64,000 bases of DNA, taken from contig NTMA01000033.1 of the NCBI GenBank assembly GCA_002917075.1, forward strand, positions 248,001-312,000, in the 5' to 3' direction. Position 1 is the first letter of the stretch, and every line of letters begins with the position of its first letter. The stretch is from Hawksworthiomyces lignivorus. Taxonomy: Eukaryota > Ascomycota > Sordariomycetes > Ophiostomatales > Ophiostomataceae. The notes under the pieces were generated by a model. The model worked only from the letters and a program-made list of their open reading frames with translations, had not been told where the DNA came from and searched no databases. Made by a program: the position numbers and the translations under genes. Positions 1 through 9,606 of this stretch are shown here, one piece after another.

Positions 1-332
1 TTTCTGCTGTAGCAGGTGACTCTAACGGCTGGGAGGTCGTGCCTCAAGACAAAAACTGGCGTATGTTCATCCAATCCACTTGAACTCTCTTTCTCTTTTC
101 TCTTATTTTGTTCTCTTTTGCTCAGTCGTTATGATAAGACTAATGCTGCGTTGCAGAACTCCACGACTACTTATTATCCCACTGGGGAATGCCCATTGGA
201 GAGATGTTTGATGTCGAAGCTTTAGCAAAGGAATGCGAGAAGCAAAAGAGGTGGTCGTTTTTCTTCACAAGCGCGCCTCTAAACCTGCCTGGTGGCGTAG
301 CCAGCCCACCGAATGCCATCGCCATCTTCTAA
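1..332 (+). CDS. Putative cyclase (PF04199-type), 3' part only
   Basis: This is the C-terminal end of a gene cut by the left edge. Exons are <1..60 and 157..332. The intron (61-156) has donor GTATGT, a branch-like ACTAAT at 138-143 and acceptor TTGCAG. Read through the splice, the frame gives AVAGDS near the start, then HDYLLSHWGMPIGEMFD, then FFFTSAPLNLPGGVASPPNA, ending AIAIF and stop TAA at 330-332. Such a tail, with GDS, PIGE, TSAPLN and SPPNAIAIF, is what I know from fungal members of the kynurenine-formamidase-like cyclase family. The metal-binding HxGTHxD-type motif would lie outside the window, so catalysis cannot be judged. These proteins are usually soluble hydrolase-like enzymes of uncertain substrate. 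Family assignment is good; the specific substrate is unknown. Confidence 0.82.
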
Positions 333-2399
333 GTCCCATCTCCGGTCCTCATTTCTTCCTGATGTTTTGGATAGAATTTGTAGCATCTTCGCATTCACAA
401 GTTAATACTCACTTACCAAGTTTAACCGAAAATAAAAAAAATACATACAGTGAACCAAATAATCGTATATAAATTCCAGAGAGAAAAAAAGGCAATTTTG
501 TAGTTGAGCTGGACACTCCGTTTTTTTTATACCCCTTCTGCATTATCAGCACTTAAACAATATCTTACGTAACAACGCTAGGTCAGAGAATCTAAAGCAC
601 ACGAAGAATAGGGGAGTTGTAACCGAAATCTGCCAAGAGGAAATTAACAAACTTCCCCAGATGCCAAGGTGGCTATTGTACTGATGGGTTCCGTGGAAGG
701 TCGCGTCCATATGCAGACCAAGGAAACTTATTTATATTACAAAACCAACGTTAAAAGCACAGGCACTTTCTACTTTTCTCCTTTTTATATCTCCCTTGAC
801 AGATCCTATGTCTTGTCTTTGTGCAAAGCGAACTGTGTCTAAGCTCATAATTTTTTTTCAATCTCTCTTCGCATTCTCTTTCCCCTCTCTCTTTCTTTCT
901 TCGCATATTTCTCGGGATCTTGTCCGTTTCGCCTTTTCCCTTCAAAGTGATCTCAGAATTCCAATATGTATCTGGCCAATTTGTGTAATGACGTGACAAA
1001 GTAGGCCATTTCTTATTCCCCGGCAAAAATCGAAAGTCAAGTGATTTAGAGCTGGAAGGACTTCCAATGCTGTATGTCCTTGTTCATTTATAACTTATCG
1101 CCGGGTTTATTGAATACCGACAATAGCAGATATTTAAGCTTTATTATCCGATTGAATATTTAAACGGGTAACCTTGCCCATCTATGACAGCTGCTCCACA
1201 ACGGGTGTCGGCGAGAAGACTCCAACACCGGTTTTGTTTTAAAAAAAATGTGTGTGAGATGAGAAGTGGAAGAAAGAGAGAAAAACTAGTGTAAGAGGAG
1301 AAGACGAGATGGGAGTTAATTCAAAGAGACAAGTTACATTTCATATTGTGTTCGTACTGGACGACTAGATGACAATATAAATACGTCTTCTAATATCTAA
1401 ATTCTTCTCCGCTTATGCGATATTTGCGTATAGAAAAGCCTACTTTCAATGCGTTCTCAGTATGGCCTCATTGTCCATGCAGTGAACCGATGCACCCTTC
1501 TCATTCCAACTTCGGCCATATGGCTTTATTGCTTTCCTGGAGCAAATTAAAACTGAAATCGACGACCTCATTGCTTTGATTAATGTCCATTAACCTATGG
1601 GACAAGCTTTATTTTCTAGAAGAGAACTACAGCTCACTTAGGAGCGAATTACAGGCAAGCTTTTTTGGCATATATTTCAATTTATTTCAGTCTTTAACTA
1701 CTTTTGCCAAGAATGCACCTTAAAGTGACCGACTTAATTATACGCACATTATACTTTGTTGAGCTGCTTGATTCTCCCGCAAGAGCCGTCAGATCCGAGA
1801 AGTTCGCGACAGTCCCGTATTAGAAAGTGTGCTTGGCAGGGGAAGTTGCAGATCTGGGTTGTGTTTATAGAATATCTTTATAACTTTGATTTCGCAACTG
1901 TGCTCTATTCTTCTTTCGTTGAATCCTTGAGCTGCCTTTGAAGGGCCTAGAAGCGGCCATTATGCAAAGGAAGGGACAAAGTGTATGAACGATTTCGTTT
2001 TGTAAATCACCGGTAAATCTAAGTGACCTTTTGGTTTTATTACGATTGACAGAAGCGACAAACAATGATTTTCCCCAGTTTCATGGAGCCTCTTTCCATC
2101 TTCCCCTCTTTCATATATGGATGATCTTTTATCTCAGCACTGACTTGACGTCACGACATCTATAACAAAGCATTCCTTGACCGTCAAAGCTTTTAGTGCC
2201 AAATACATGCAATAAGTGCTTCACTACAACCATTCTTTGTCTCCGCACCAACTTCTTGGTCAGAATTTGCTTCGTGTAATATTGCAAATATTTCAACAAA
2301 CTTAATATTTTCTCAAGAAATCAAACTCGGAAGTGACGTTCCAAGCAGGTTACATTGCCTAGCGAGCCCTACAGTTTTGAAGTTCCATCCGAAATAGTT
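333..2399. other. Intergenic, no gene recognised
   Basis: About 2 kb of AT-rich sequence downstream of the cyclase. Only short open frames occur, and they look like noise or, at 796-996 and its antisense, a T/C-rich tract. I see no tRNA, repeat array or transposon end. Confidence 0.5.
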
Positions 2400-2850
2400 C
2401 TAAGATGAAGACAATATATCGTGGCTACATGACCTTCTGTTGGATGTTAAAGGTATTACTTCCTTATTGGTAGTCTGTCTGCTCCATGACAACCCCTCAA
2501 ACTCATCTATATCTGCATAAAGCACATTTTCTCCAGCTTGCCTTTCCAATCCAAGTATCTCCCTCATCAGTAAATAATTTTTGATTTGCTTAATTGGCTT
2601 GTAGTAAATTGTCAAACCCCAAAAGACCAAGTCTCCTTTGACCAGAGAAGGTGTAATTTCCCGGAAATATTTCGAAAGAAAGACAACATCGAATCTTGGC
2701 GTGAATACCCGGTACAGAAAGCCTAGTCATGCGGGATGCATCCGGACTAATATTTGACGCTGCTCGTGCCTAACAACATCTTCTAGATTGGGCTGAGAGA
2801 GGGGGGCCAGAGGGCCAATACTGAGATCAAAATGACAACAGGACAAACCG
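2400..2850 (-). pseudogene. Coding-like stretch with in-frame stop, unknown
   Basis: On the minus strand one frame reads about 150 codons of protein-like composition down to a stop at 2402-2400, but is broken once by an in-frame TGA at 2729-2727. The distal part (2726-2403) includes RFDVVFLSKYF, ITPSLVKGDLVFWGL and YYKPIKQIKNYLLMREILG. The proximal part (about 2850-2730) includes SIGPLAPLSQPNLEDVV. A CTAG acceptor-like site just after the TGA could mean an intron, but no donor gives a normal intron length. A further minus-strand frame at 3150-2902 (Cys-rich, with DGQCPSSNF) may be another piece. I do not recognise the family. It could be a decayed gene, the end of a multi-exon gene, or chance. 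Confidence 0.25.
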
Positions 2851-3200
2851 ATACTAATAAAAATTAATATTCACGGCTGAAGGATAACCCCCCAACCAAT
2901 ATTAGACAAATTCAAAGAATATGCCAGAATGTGCAAACTGCCCATCAATCCCCAAGACTCGGAGAAAGCAAATGTTGTGAGGAGGGATCATTGTGCAAGC
3001 CTCAATGAAGAGATGAGATCTTAAAATCCTATCGTGCCTTCCACATCGAGAAAGTATAAAGTTACTCGACGGACACTGCCCATCAACGAGAAACCGGCCG
3101 AGTTGATACATATTCTCAGGACACCTAAGAAACTGCATTGAACCAGCCAAACGTTGAAGTGTTCCTATTTAATAAAACTTTACCATAGGCCAACAAAATA

Positions 3201-4780
3201 ATGAAGTGGCAGATCCTTCTTTTCGCCGGTCTAGCCGCCGCCGCTCCTGCCGGAGACCGCCGGGCGGAGACCTCATCATCGTCGGCTTCTAAGCCTGCAA
3301 CGTGTATGTAGTGGAATATTTTTAGCACACCAAGCTATTATTCCGTGCGTTCACTTACAATTTTATTTAGCGAGCTCCTCATCTAGTGCCGTTGCTAAGA
3401 CGTCGGCACCAGCGGTTTCCTGTAAGCGCTGGAAAATAAGTTAATGAACAGCACATTATGTTCAAAGGCTGACAGTGGCTTTCTCATGCAGCGTCGTCTA
3501 AGGCAGCCCCGGCACCAACTCCAACTACCACTTCGGTAGCTGTAAAGCCGACAACGTCGGCAGCCCATAGCAGCAGCAAAGCCGCCGAACCGGCCCCAAC
3601 TTCTAAGGCTGCTCCGGCTCCTGCTCCCTCAAGCAGCAAGGCTGCTGAGCCCGCCCCCACTTCAAAGGAAGCATCTAAGGCTCCGGCTCCATCTTCAAGC
3701 AAGGCTGCTACCCCGGCTCCCTCGAGCAGCAAGGCTGCTGAACCTGCCCCTACCTCGAAGGCAGCGTCTCCAGCCCCTGCTCCGTCAAGCAGCAAAGCTG
3801 CCGCACCGGCGCCGACATCCAAAGCCCCTGAGCCATCCTCAAGCAAGGCAAGTTCTTCGGCTCCGGCTCCGACTTCTAAGGCTGCTTCTCCGGCCCCAAC
3901 TTCCAAAGCTGCCTCCACTGCACCGGCTCCATCTAGCAGCAAGGCTGCCGCGCCAGCCCCGTCGAGCAGCAAAGCCGCTGCACCCGCTCCGACATCCAGC
4001 AAGGCTGCTAAACCGGCTCCGACCTCTAAGGCTGCTTCTCCAGCTCCAGCTCCATCCAGCAGCAAGGCTGCCGCGCCAGCCCCGTCTAGCAGCAAAGCTG
4101 CTGCACCCGCTCCAACAACCAGCAAGGCTGCCGAACCTGCCCCGTCGAGCAGCAAAGCAGCTGCGCCTGCTCCGTCTAGCAGCAAGGCTGCCGCACCTGC
4201 CCCAACATCTAAGGCTGCTGCACCTGCCCCGTCAAGCAGCAAAGCCGCTGCACCCGCTCCGACATCCAGCAAGGCTGCTAAACCGGCTCCGACCTCTAAG
4301 GCCGCTTCTCCAGCCCCAGCTCCGTCCAGCAGCAAGGCTGCCGCGCCAGCCCCATCAAGCAGCAAAGCAGCTGCGCCTGCTCCGTCTAGCAGTAAGGCTG
4401 CCGAACCTGCCCCAACATCTAAGGCTGCTGCACCCGCCCCGTCAAGCAGCAAGGCTGCGTCTCCAGCTCCGACCTCTAAGGCTGCGTCTCCAGCTCCTGC
4501 TCCATCCAGCAGCAAGGCTGCCGCGCCTGCCCCATCGAGTAGCAAAGCTGCTGCACCCGCTCCAACGACCAGCAAGGCCGCCGAGCCTGCCCCGACTTCC
4601 AAGGCCTCTACTTCGGCTCCTGCACCGACCTCTAAGGCCACTTCACCCGCTCCCACCTCTAAGGCCTCCTCTGCTGCTCCGGCCCCATCAAGCAGCAGCA
4701 GCAAGGCTTCCACTCCATCTCCTGCTCCAACTACGTCGACCAAGGCTCCCAAGGCTACTCCGAAGAGCTTCCGCGCTTAG
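3201..4780 (+). CDS. Secreted Ser/Ala/Pro-rich repeat protein
   Basis: Exons 3201..3303, 3371..3421 and 3492..4780 join to a 480-residue protein. Introns use GTATGT/TTTAG and GTAAGC/GCAG and phase is kept throughout. The N terminus MKWQILLFAGLAAAAPAGD is a clear signal peptide. After a short Ser-rich linker almost the whole protein is a degenerate array built from PAPTSKAA and PAPSSSKAA-like units, rich in Ser, Ala, Pro and evenly spaced Lys, ending TPKSFRA. There is no enzyme domain, no cysteine pattern and no C-terminal hydrophobic GPI signal. It is most likely an O-glycosylated cell-wall or extracellular mucin-like protein; that is inference from composition. The same DNA has a long open antisense frame (3484-4752), which I take as a by-product of the repeat codons. 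The array should vary in copy number between strains. Confidence 0.85.
3484..4700 (+). repeat. Degenerate in-frame tandem repeat array
   Basis: Imperfect units of about 24 to 36 nt, of the form GCTCCGNCNTCNAGCAGCAAGGCTGC with variations, repeat through exon 3 of the Ser/Ala/Pro protein. Blocks of up to about 100 nt recur nearly identically (for example around 3960-4090 and 4255-4390), pointing to segmental duplication inside the array. Confidence 0.8.
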
Positions 4781-5260
4781 GTAGTCATTTCAGCTCTGGT
4801 GCAGTGCGTCTTTTATCCGTACGCAATTAGCTTTGCACTTTATGAGAAGACGTGCTCTTCTTTGAGAATGGAGCAACTGAATGCACAATCGTGATGCCTG
4901 GGTGTGAATATGAGACGTTTGTTTTTTTTCTGTTGTCAAGTATTTTAACTTTCATTCGTTCTTGCGAACAATTTAAAGTAACAATTTTGAGAGACACAAG
5001 TAAAATGATGCGCCAAACAGATCATTAGTTAGCCTTTATGCCAATTGTCTGCGCCTTCAGCTCACCGCCTTCTAGATTTGACCGCAGCCTATTTTTGCGT
5101 TTGTTTGCAATTACCACCGACCTGGAACGAAACTTTATCATATTAACCATCTTTCTAGAGGGACCTGCAGCCCCTGTCATATCACGTCCCGTAATTAATT
5201 ATACGTCAACACTCCCGGGTCGTCGCAAAGTAGCAAACGGACAGACATCAGTACAGTGAC
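4781..5260. other. 3' flank of repeat gene and TRM44 promoter
   Basis: 480 bp between two plus-strand genes. It contains a T8 run near 4922 and AT-rich sequence. No open frame of interest or recognisable site beyond this. Confidence 0.5.
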
Positions 5261-6985
5261 ATGGCCACTTCCGGCTGTTCTTCTCCAGAAGAATTTTCTA
5301 ACAATGCCGAGCCCATCTTGAGACAGGAATCGGCACCCAACCACGGCAATGAAGGGACTTGGACATGGGCACCAATGTGGCGCCAGTCGTGCAATTTTGG
5401 CGTTGAAGAGTTCGACGCTGTGATGCAAAATTTGGTACACAACCCAAATTTACTGTCATCATGGCTATTTCGGGCAGATATTGTGGCAGAGTCCACCCTG
5501 TCAGCTGCAGCCATGCCTTCTTCCCCGACCGACTTTCCCAATTTCATTGGATTCGTGCGTACCGACGAACGGACTGTTGTGCGTCGGCTGGTTCCGCGCA
5601 ACACGCTCCGTGACAAACCCATGTTGCAGTCCTGTCTGTATTACAAGAGTGTATCCCAAGAAAACGGCCGTCATGATGATACCGATGGCCATGAGAATCG
5701 TAGTTCTCAAGAACATGGTAGTGGATTAGAGCCTTCTCGCCGCTCCCTGGTGATATACCTCCCACATGCCATGGCACCTACTCAAATACCATTCTATCAT
5801 CCTAAGGTCCGAGGCATTGGCTTCTTGCACGAATATTGGCCCGCGACAGGTGATGGTTCCGTCTCAATACATTTCTCATTCTTTTCGAGCTCCGAAACAA
5901 GTGCTTCACCAGAAATTGATGTAAATCTGGAAAAGAAACTCAGTCGACCTGTGCTCTCCCGAGTAGCGCTCAACCTTTTGAACACTCTATACAAACATGG
6001 AGAGGGAAAGCGCAGTGGCTATATCAAACGCGTGCACCATGACCAACTCGTACCACAAGCACGTGTGCAGAACCGGTACGCTCTTCTGAAAGAGAAACAT
6101 GCACGGCGACTAGTAGATACCTGGCAAGAGACGACGGATCCAGCCAAGCATGTGTTTGAGGACTTGTGCATTGCAGCATTTTTGATAGAGGTCTGGGCAG
6201 ACATGTATGGGTCAGAAAATGATGCTTCAGTTGATAAGGTCGCAGGCGTCCCCTCGGTGTTTCCTGGATTTATCGACGTGGGCTGTGGCAATGGGCTGTT
6301 AGTGCATATTTTAAATGAAGAGGGCTACAAAGGCTGGGGATTCGACGCTCGGCCTCGTCGTTCGTGGCGCCAATACGGCAATGGGGAGCAAACAGAGTTG
6401 ACAGAAGCAGGAAAGGCCAGCGTGCCTCTGCGAGAATGTCTTCTTCTACCTTCCTTTCTCAGAAACGACAGAGAGCAAGATCAATGCATAACGCCAAACG
6501 GCATACTTGGCACGCACGATGGCCAATTCCCGTTGGGCACATTCATCATTGCCAATCACGCAGATGAACTCACCGTCTGGACACCTCTTTTGGCCGCTCT
6601 ATCTGGATGCCCTTTCTTGGCTATCCCTTGCTGCAGCCACAACTTTACCGGCGCAAAATTCCGGGCGCCACCTCCCTCCTCAGCAACGAAGCAGTCAGCC
6701 ACTTCGGTATCAGTATCATTAGCATCGTCTTCCACTTATGCATCGTTTGTCGAGTGGGTGGCTGAGATAGCAAAAGACTGCGGCTGGAAAGTCGAGTTGG
6801 AGATGCTGCGCATGCCAAGCACAAGGAATGTTGGCCTCCTTGGTCGCCACCGCCCTGGGGTGGCCGATACGCAGCAACCTAATCTAACCATAGACGAGGC
6901 TTGGGATGTTATCACTAAGTACGGTGGTGCACAAGGCTTTGCTGCTAATGTATTCAAACTGGCTGCTAAAAAGAACAGTCACTGA
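5261..6985 (+). CDS. TRM44: tRNA(Ser) Um44 2'-O-methyltransferase Trm44
   Basis: A single exon of 574 residues. The family transfers a methyl group from S-adenosylmethionine to the 2'-OH of U44 in tRNA-Ser in the cytoplasm, which with acetylated C12 protects that tRNA from decay. A typical SAM-binding motif, FIDVGCGNGLLVHIL, lies near residue 337, followed by GWGFDARPRRSW. The diagnostic Trm44 block FIIANHADELTVWTPLLAAL and then PCCSHNFTGAKF follows near residues 430-460, and the C terminus YGGAQGFAANVFKLA is also typical. ATG at 5261 is the first in frame and the N-terminal extension is of normal size for fungal members. The stop is only 138 bp from the stop of the convergent dioxygenase gene, so the 3' UTRs may overlap. 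Identification is firm. Confidence 0.93.
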   Translation: MATSGCSSPEEFSNNAEPILRQESAPNHGNEGTWTWAPMWRQSCNFGVEEFDAVMQNLVHNPNLLSSWLFRADIVAESTLSAAAMPSSPTDFPNFIGFVRTDERTVVRRLVPRNTLRDKPMLQSCLYYKSVSQENGRHDDTDGHENRSSQEHGSGLEPSRRSLVIYLPHAMAPTQIPFYHPKVRGIGFLHEYWPATGDGSVSIHFSFFSSSETSASPEIDVNLEKKLSRPVLSRVALNLLNTLYKHGEGKRSGYIKRVHHDQLVPQARVQNRYALLKEKHARRLVDTWQETTDPAKHVFEDLCIAAFLIEVWADMYGSENDASVDKVAGVPSVFPGFIDVGCGNGLLVHILNEEGYKGWGFDARPRRSWRQYGNGEQTELTEAGKASVPLRECLLLPSFLRNDREQDQCITPNGILGTHDGQFPLGTFIIANHADELTVWTPLLAALSGCPFLAIPCCSHNFTGAKFRAPPPSSATKQSATSVSVSLASSSTYASFVEWVAEIAKDCGWKVELEMLRMPSTRNVGLLGRHRPGVADTQQPNLTIDEAWDVITKYGGAQGFAANVFKLAAKKNSH

Positions 6986-7123
6986 TGTGGTAGCCGGGGC
7001 ATTATGTCTGCGGAGAACTTAAAGGCACCTTCCATTTTTTTCTTCATCCTATTCGATATTGTACAAAGCGCGCTGTACTGTAGAAAGTTGGCCCAGTCTG
7101 AACACCGCTCTCATTATTCCGAA

Positions 7124-8391
7124 TCAGTCTACATCTGGCACTGGGAGGTGGTCAACCAGCTTCATCTGTAAGCCCAGCTTTTTCAATTCATCGACAGCAT
7201 TTGTATCACGCAGCTTCTCCGTCTCATCCTTAGTCACCAGAACAAATTCTTGCTCAAGCAACCAAGAGCCTTCAGGGACGCCATACTTGGCAGATGTTGC
7301 GGCATCAGTACGGCCAAGATCGATAATGAGGCTCTTCTTAACGCCAAATACAGCGTCTGACGTCTCATACGGATCCCCACGGATAAAAAGAGCACTGATT
7401 TTTTGAGTGATGTATGTTAGCAAATGAGGAGTGGTGAGAAAGTGGATTTGTAACTGGGGGGATTGACTATTTCTAATTTGTGATGGAAAGGCCAAGGGCA
7501 GAGCAGGCTGACTCACGTAATAAGATGATCCCATCCTTCTTTTTCAAACATGAAATGGACGTGGGCAGGGCGCCAACAGTGTCGACCCAGACGTTGAAGC
7601 AGCTTTCCAACTGGTCCGTCATGCGGAATTGGGTATGGCACCGGCTTGATACCTTGGAACCAAAATCGGCCGTCCTCGTCGGAGACCATGATGCAGCGCT
7701 CGGACGGCTCACTGCGGTTAGCGTGCTGGACATCATAGTGACCAGAGCTGTCGGTTTCCCAGATATCGACCTTAACACCAGCGACTGGGTTGCCGTGGGG
7801 GTCGACAACACGACAAAGGGCGAGCATTGGTTCGCCATTTGGATCGGACGTCATAGAGGCTCCATTCTCCAATGTTGGCGCATCATGGGTATGAAAAGGA
7901 CCCAGGACAGAGCCCTCAGTGCCGCCGGGGGGCTTGGGGTGGTTGATGTTGTCCACCAGAAGAGAAAGGCCCAAAATGTCAGAGAGGAGGATAAATTCCT
8001 TTGCTTGTGAGTAAATGGGACTGAACAAGAGAAGCTATGTCGGCTTAAAGAATTGAAGGGGAAACATCCTAGTTGCCTTATCATCCAATGAAAAATCTAA
8101 TCTTACATTTCGCACATCGCTGCAAATCTGACCTGTTGATACAAGAAATTGGATGGCTGCCATCCACTCATTGGTGCTCAGGCGGGTCTCGCGAGCAAAG
8201 TCGTGCAAGTGAGTCGCAAGTCGGGCCATGAGATACCGAAGGCGTGCGTCGCTAGACTGATCATTTATGCGAATGGTGTTGGGGGTGATGTTCTCGATGG
8301 TGAGATCGAGCAGCACGGGTGCATCGTGAGCGACAGGAACAGCAGAGTCGGCGCCGGCGTCGCCAGCGGCTTTCGTTGGGGCTGCAGCCAT
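7124..8391 (-). CDS. Intradiol ring-cleavage dioxygenase
   Basis: Exons (minus) 8391..8107, 7998..7517 and 7394..7124 give 345 residues. Donors are GTAAGA and GTGAGT, acceptors AAG and CAG; phase is consistent. The enzyme cleaves catechol-type rings between the two hydroxyls using non-haem Fe(III), giving muconate-type acids. The N-terminal helical linker domain (about 30-110, with FILLSDILGLSLLVD) is followed by the catalytic beta domain. The four iron ligands of the family are visible: Tyr183 in SGHYDVQH, Tyr217 in VPYPIPHDG, His241 and His243 in RPAHVHF. GHYDVQ and the overall pattern resemble hydroxyquinol/catechol 1,2-dioxygenases rather than protocatechuate 3,4-dioxygenase; substrate is not certain. 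No signal peptide, so cytosolic. A dienelactone-hydrolase-family gene about 7 kb away could act downstream in the same kind of pathway. Confidence 0.9.
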
Positions 8392-9606
8392 TGCAGAAGT
8401 TCAGGATAGTTTCAAAGTAGAATCTTGTAGCTTAATCTATTTCCAAATGCTTATTTTTCTTCTTGTTTGCTCTTTTTATGATACTTCAGTATTAGTAGTA
8501 AAAACCAGAGAAAGCACAATGCAGAAATGCCCAGGATTTTAAAAGACCAACGCCGTCTGCGAATGGGGCAGAACTTTAATGACTTACATGGATATGACTA
8601 CTGTATTGGTAAAACATGGGGTAGTCGGTAGTAGAGTGCCGAATGGTATTAAGATCTCCCGACCAGGCTCTGTCTAGATCGGTTCCCATAACACCGTGAT
8701 CAAGCACGTGTATTTACAAAACGAACTTTCTCCGAACCCTCCCCCCCCCCCCTACTCCGCAAATGACCCCTCTCTTTCAAGTGCCTCTCCACCAAAGCCA
8801 CAACTTTATACAAGAGACATTAAAACTTCATATTTCAAACAGCATTCTTTCGAGGCCTTTTGGCCATTTATATCTGTATAACCTTAGCACTTTGTAGTAT
8901 TTTCTATTCTAATAACTGAATAGGGTATTTTACATACCAGAGGAATACCCGAGATGTTTGCCATTGCGAGAGAGAAGCGTCTCTCAGATGAATATTGCTT
9001 GAAGACGATGTAAATAGCCGTAGAATTAATTGTTCGAACAACCCTTGAACAATTAGCATCGGCCTGTGATTGACGCCGCTCAACATAAGTACTACCGGAA
9101 CTGCTGGAAGGGAGGAACATTTTGACGACTACTAGTCTCAAGGCATCAACGGAGAAGATGTAAAACAAAATCTTATCTACATTATTCCGAGGCTGGTGCT
9201 GACAACAGTGTACAGAGGGGCAATGAGATTCCAGAACACTAACTCCGAGCGGCTAAGTGTGTATCACGAAAACCGATAGTATGCTCTTCAATGGACCTAT
9301 TAGTACGGTTTGTTTTCTTTTTTATTGGCTTCTTTCCCTTGAAATCACGTATGTGTTTTAATTGGGGTTTTGCATATGTAGTTTGTGGCACCAAAAATGT
9401 CAAGTGGCTACAATGCTAGTATTTCCAGAAAATATGCTATCTCAGTATTAGAAAATCCACACAGGGTATAAATATCAACCTTCTTGGCGCCTGTCCCCTT
9501 CCAGCACTTCCAACATAGATATGCAAGGTGCTCTGCTCTGTATCTGCTTTATAAACCGTATACTACAATGTTAGGTTAAATGAATACAATCCATAGTTTC
9601 CGGTTG
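8392..9606. other. Intergenic between dioxygenase and TRP gene
   Basis: About 1.2 kb holding the dioxygenase promoter and the 3' flank of the TRP-family gene, both on the minus strand. A run of ten or more C occurs near 8742. No gene recognised. Confidence 0.5.

Noticed and set aside
3484..4752. Minus-strand open frame of 422 codons, Gly/Ala/Leu-rich
   Set aside because: It is exactly antisense to the Ser/Ala/Pro repeat exon; the sense strand has a signal peptide and phase-consistent introns, while this frame is a codon-bias shadow.
7480..8010. Plus-strand open frame of 176 codons
   Set aside because: Antisense to exon 2 of the intradiol dioxygenase, whose iron ligands are intact.
8737..8755. 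Poly-C run and nearby small frame
   Set aside because: Simple-sequence run; the frame across it is not supported by any coding feature.
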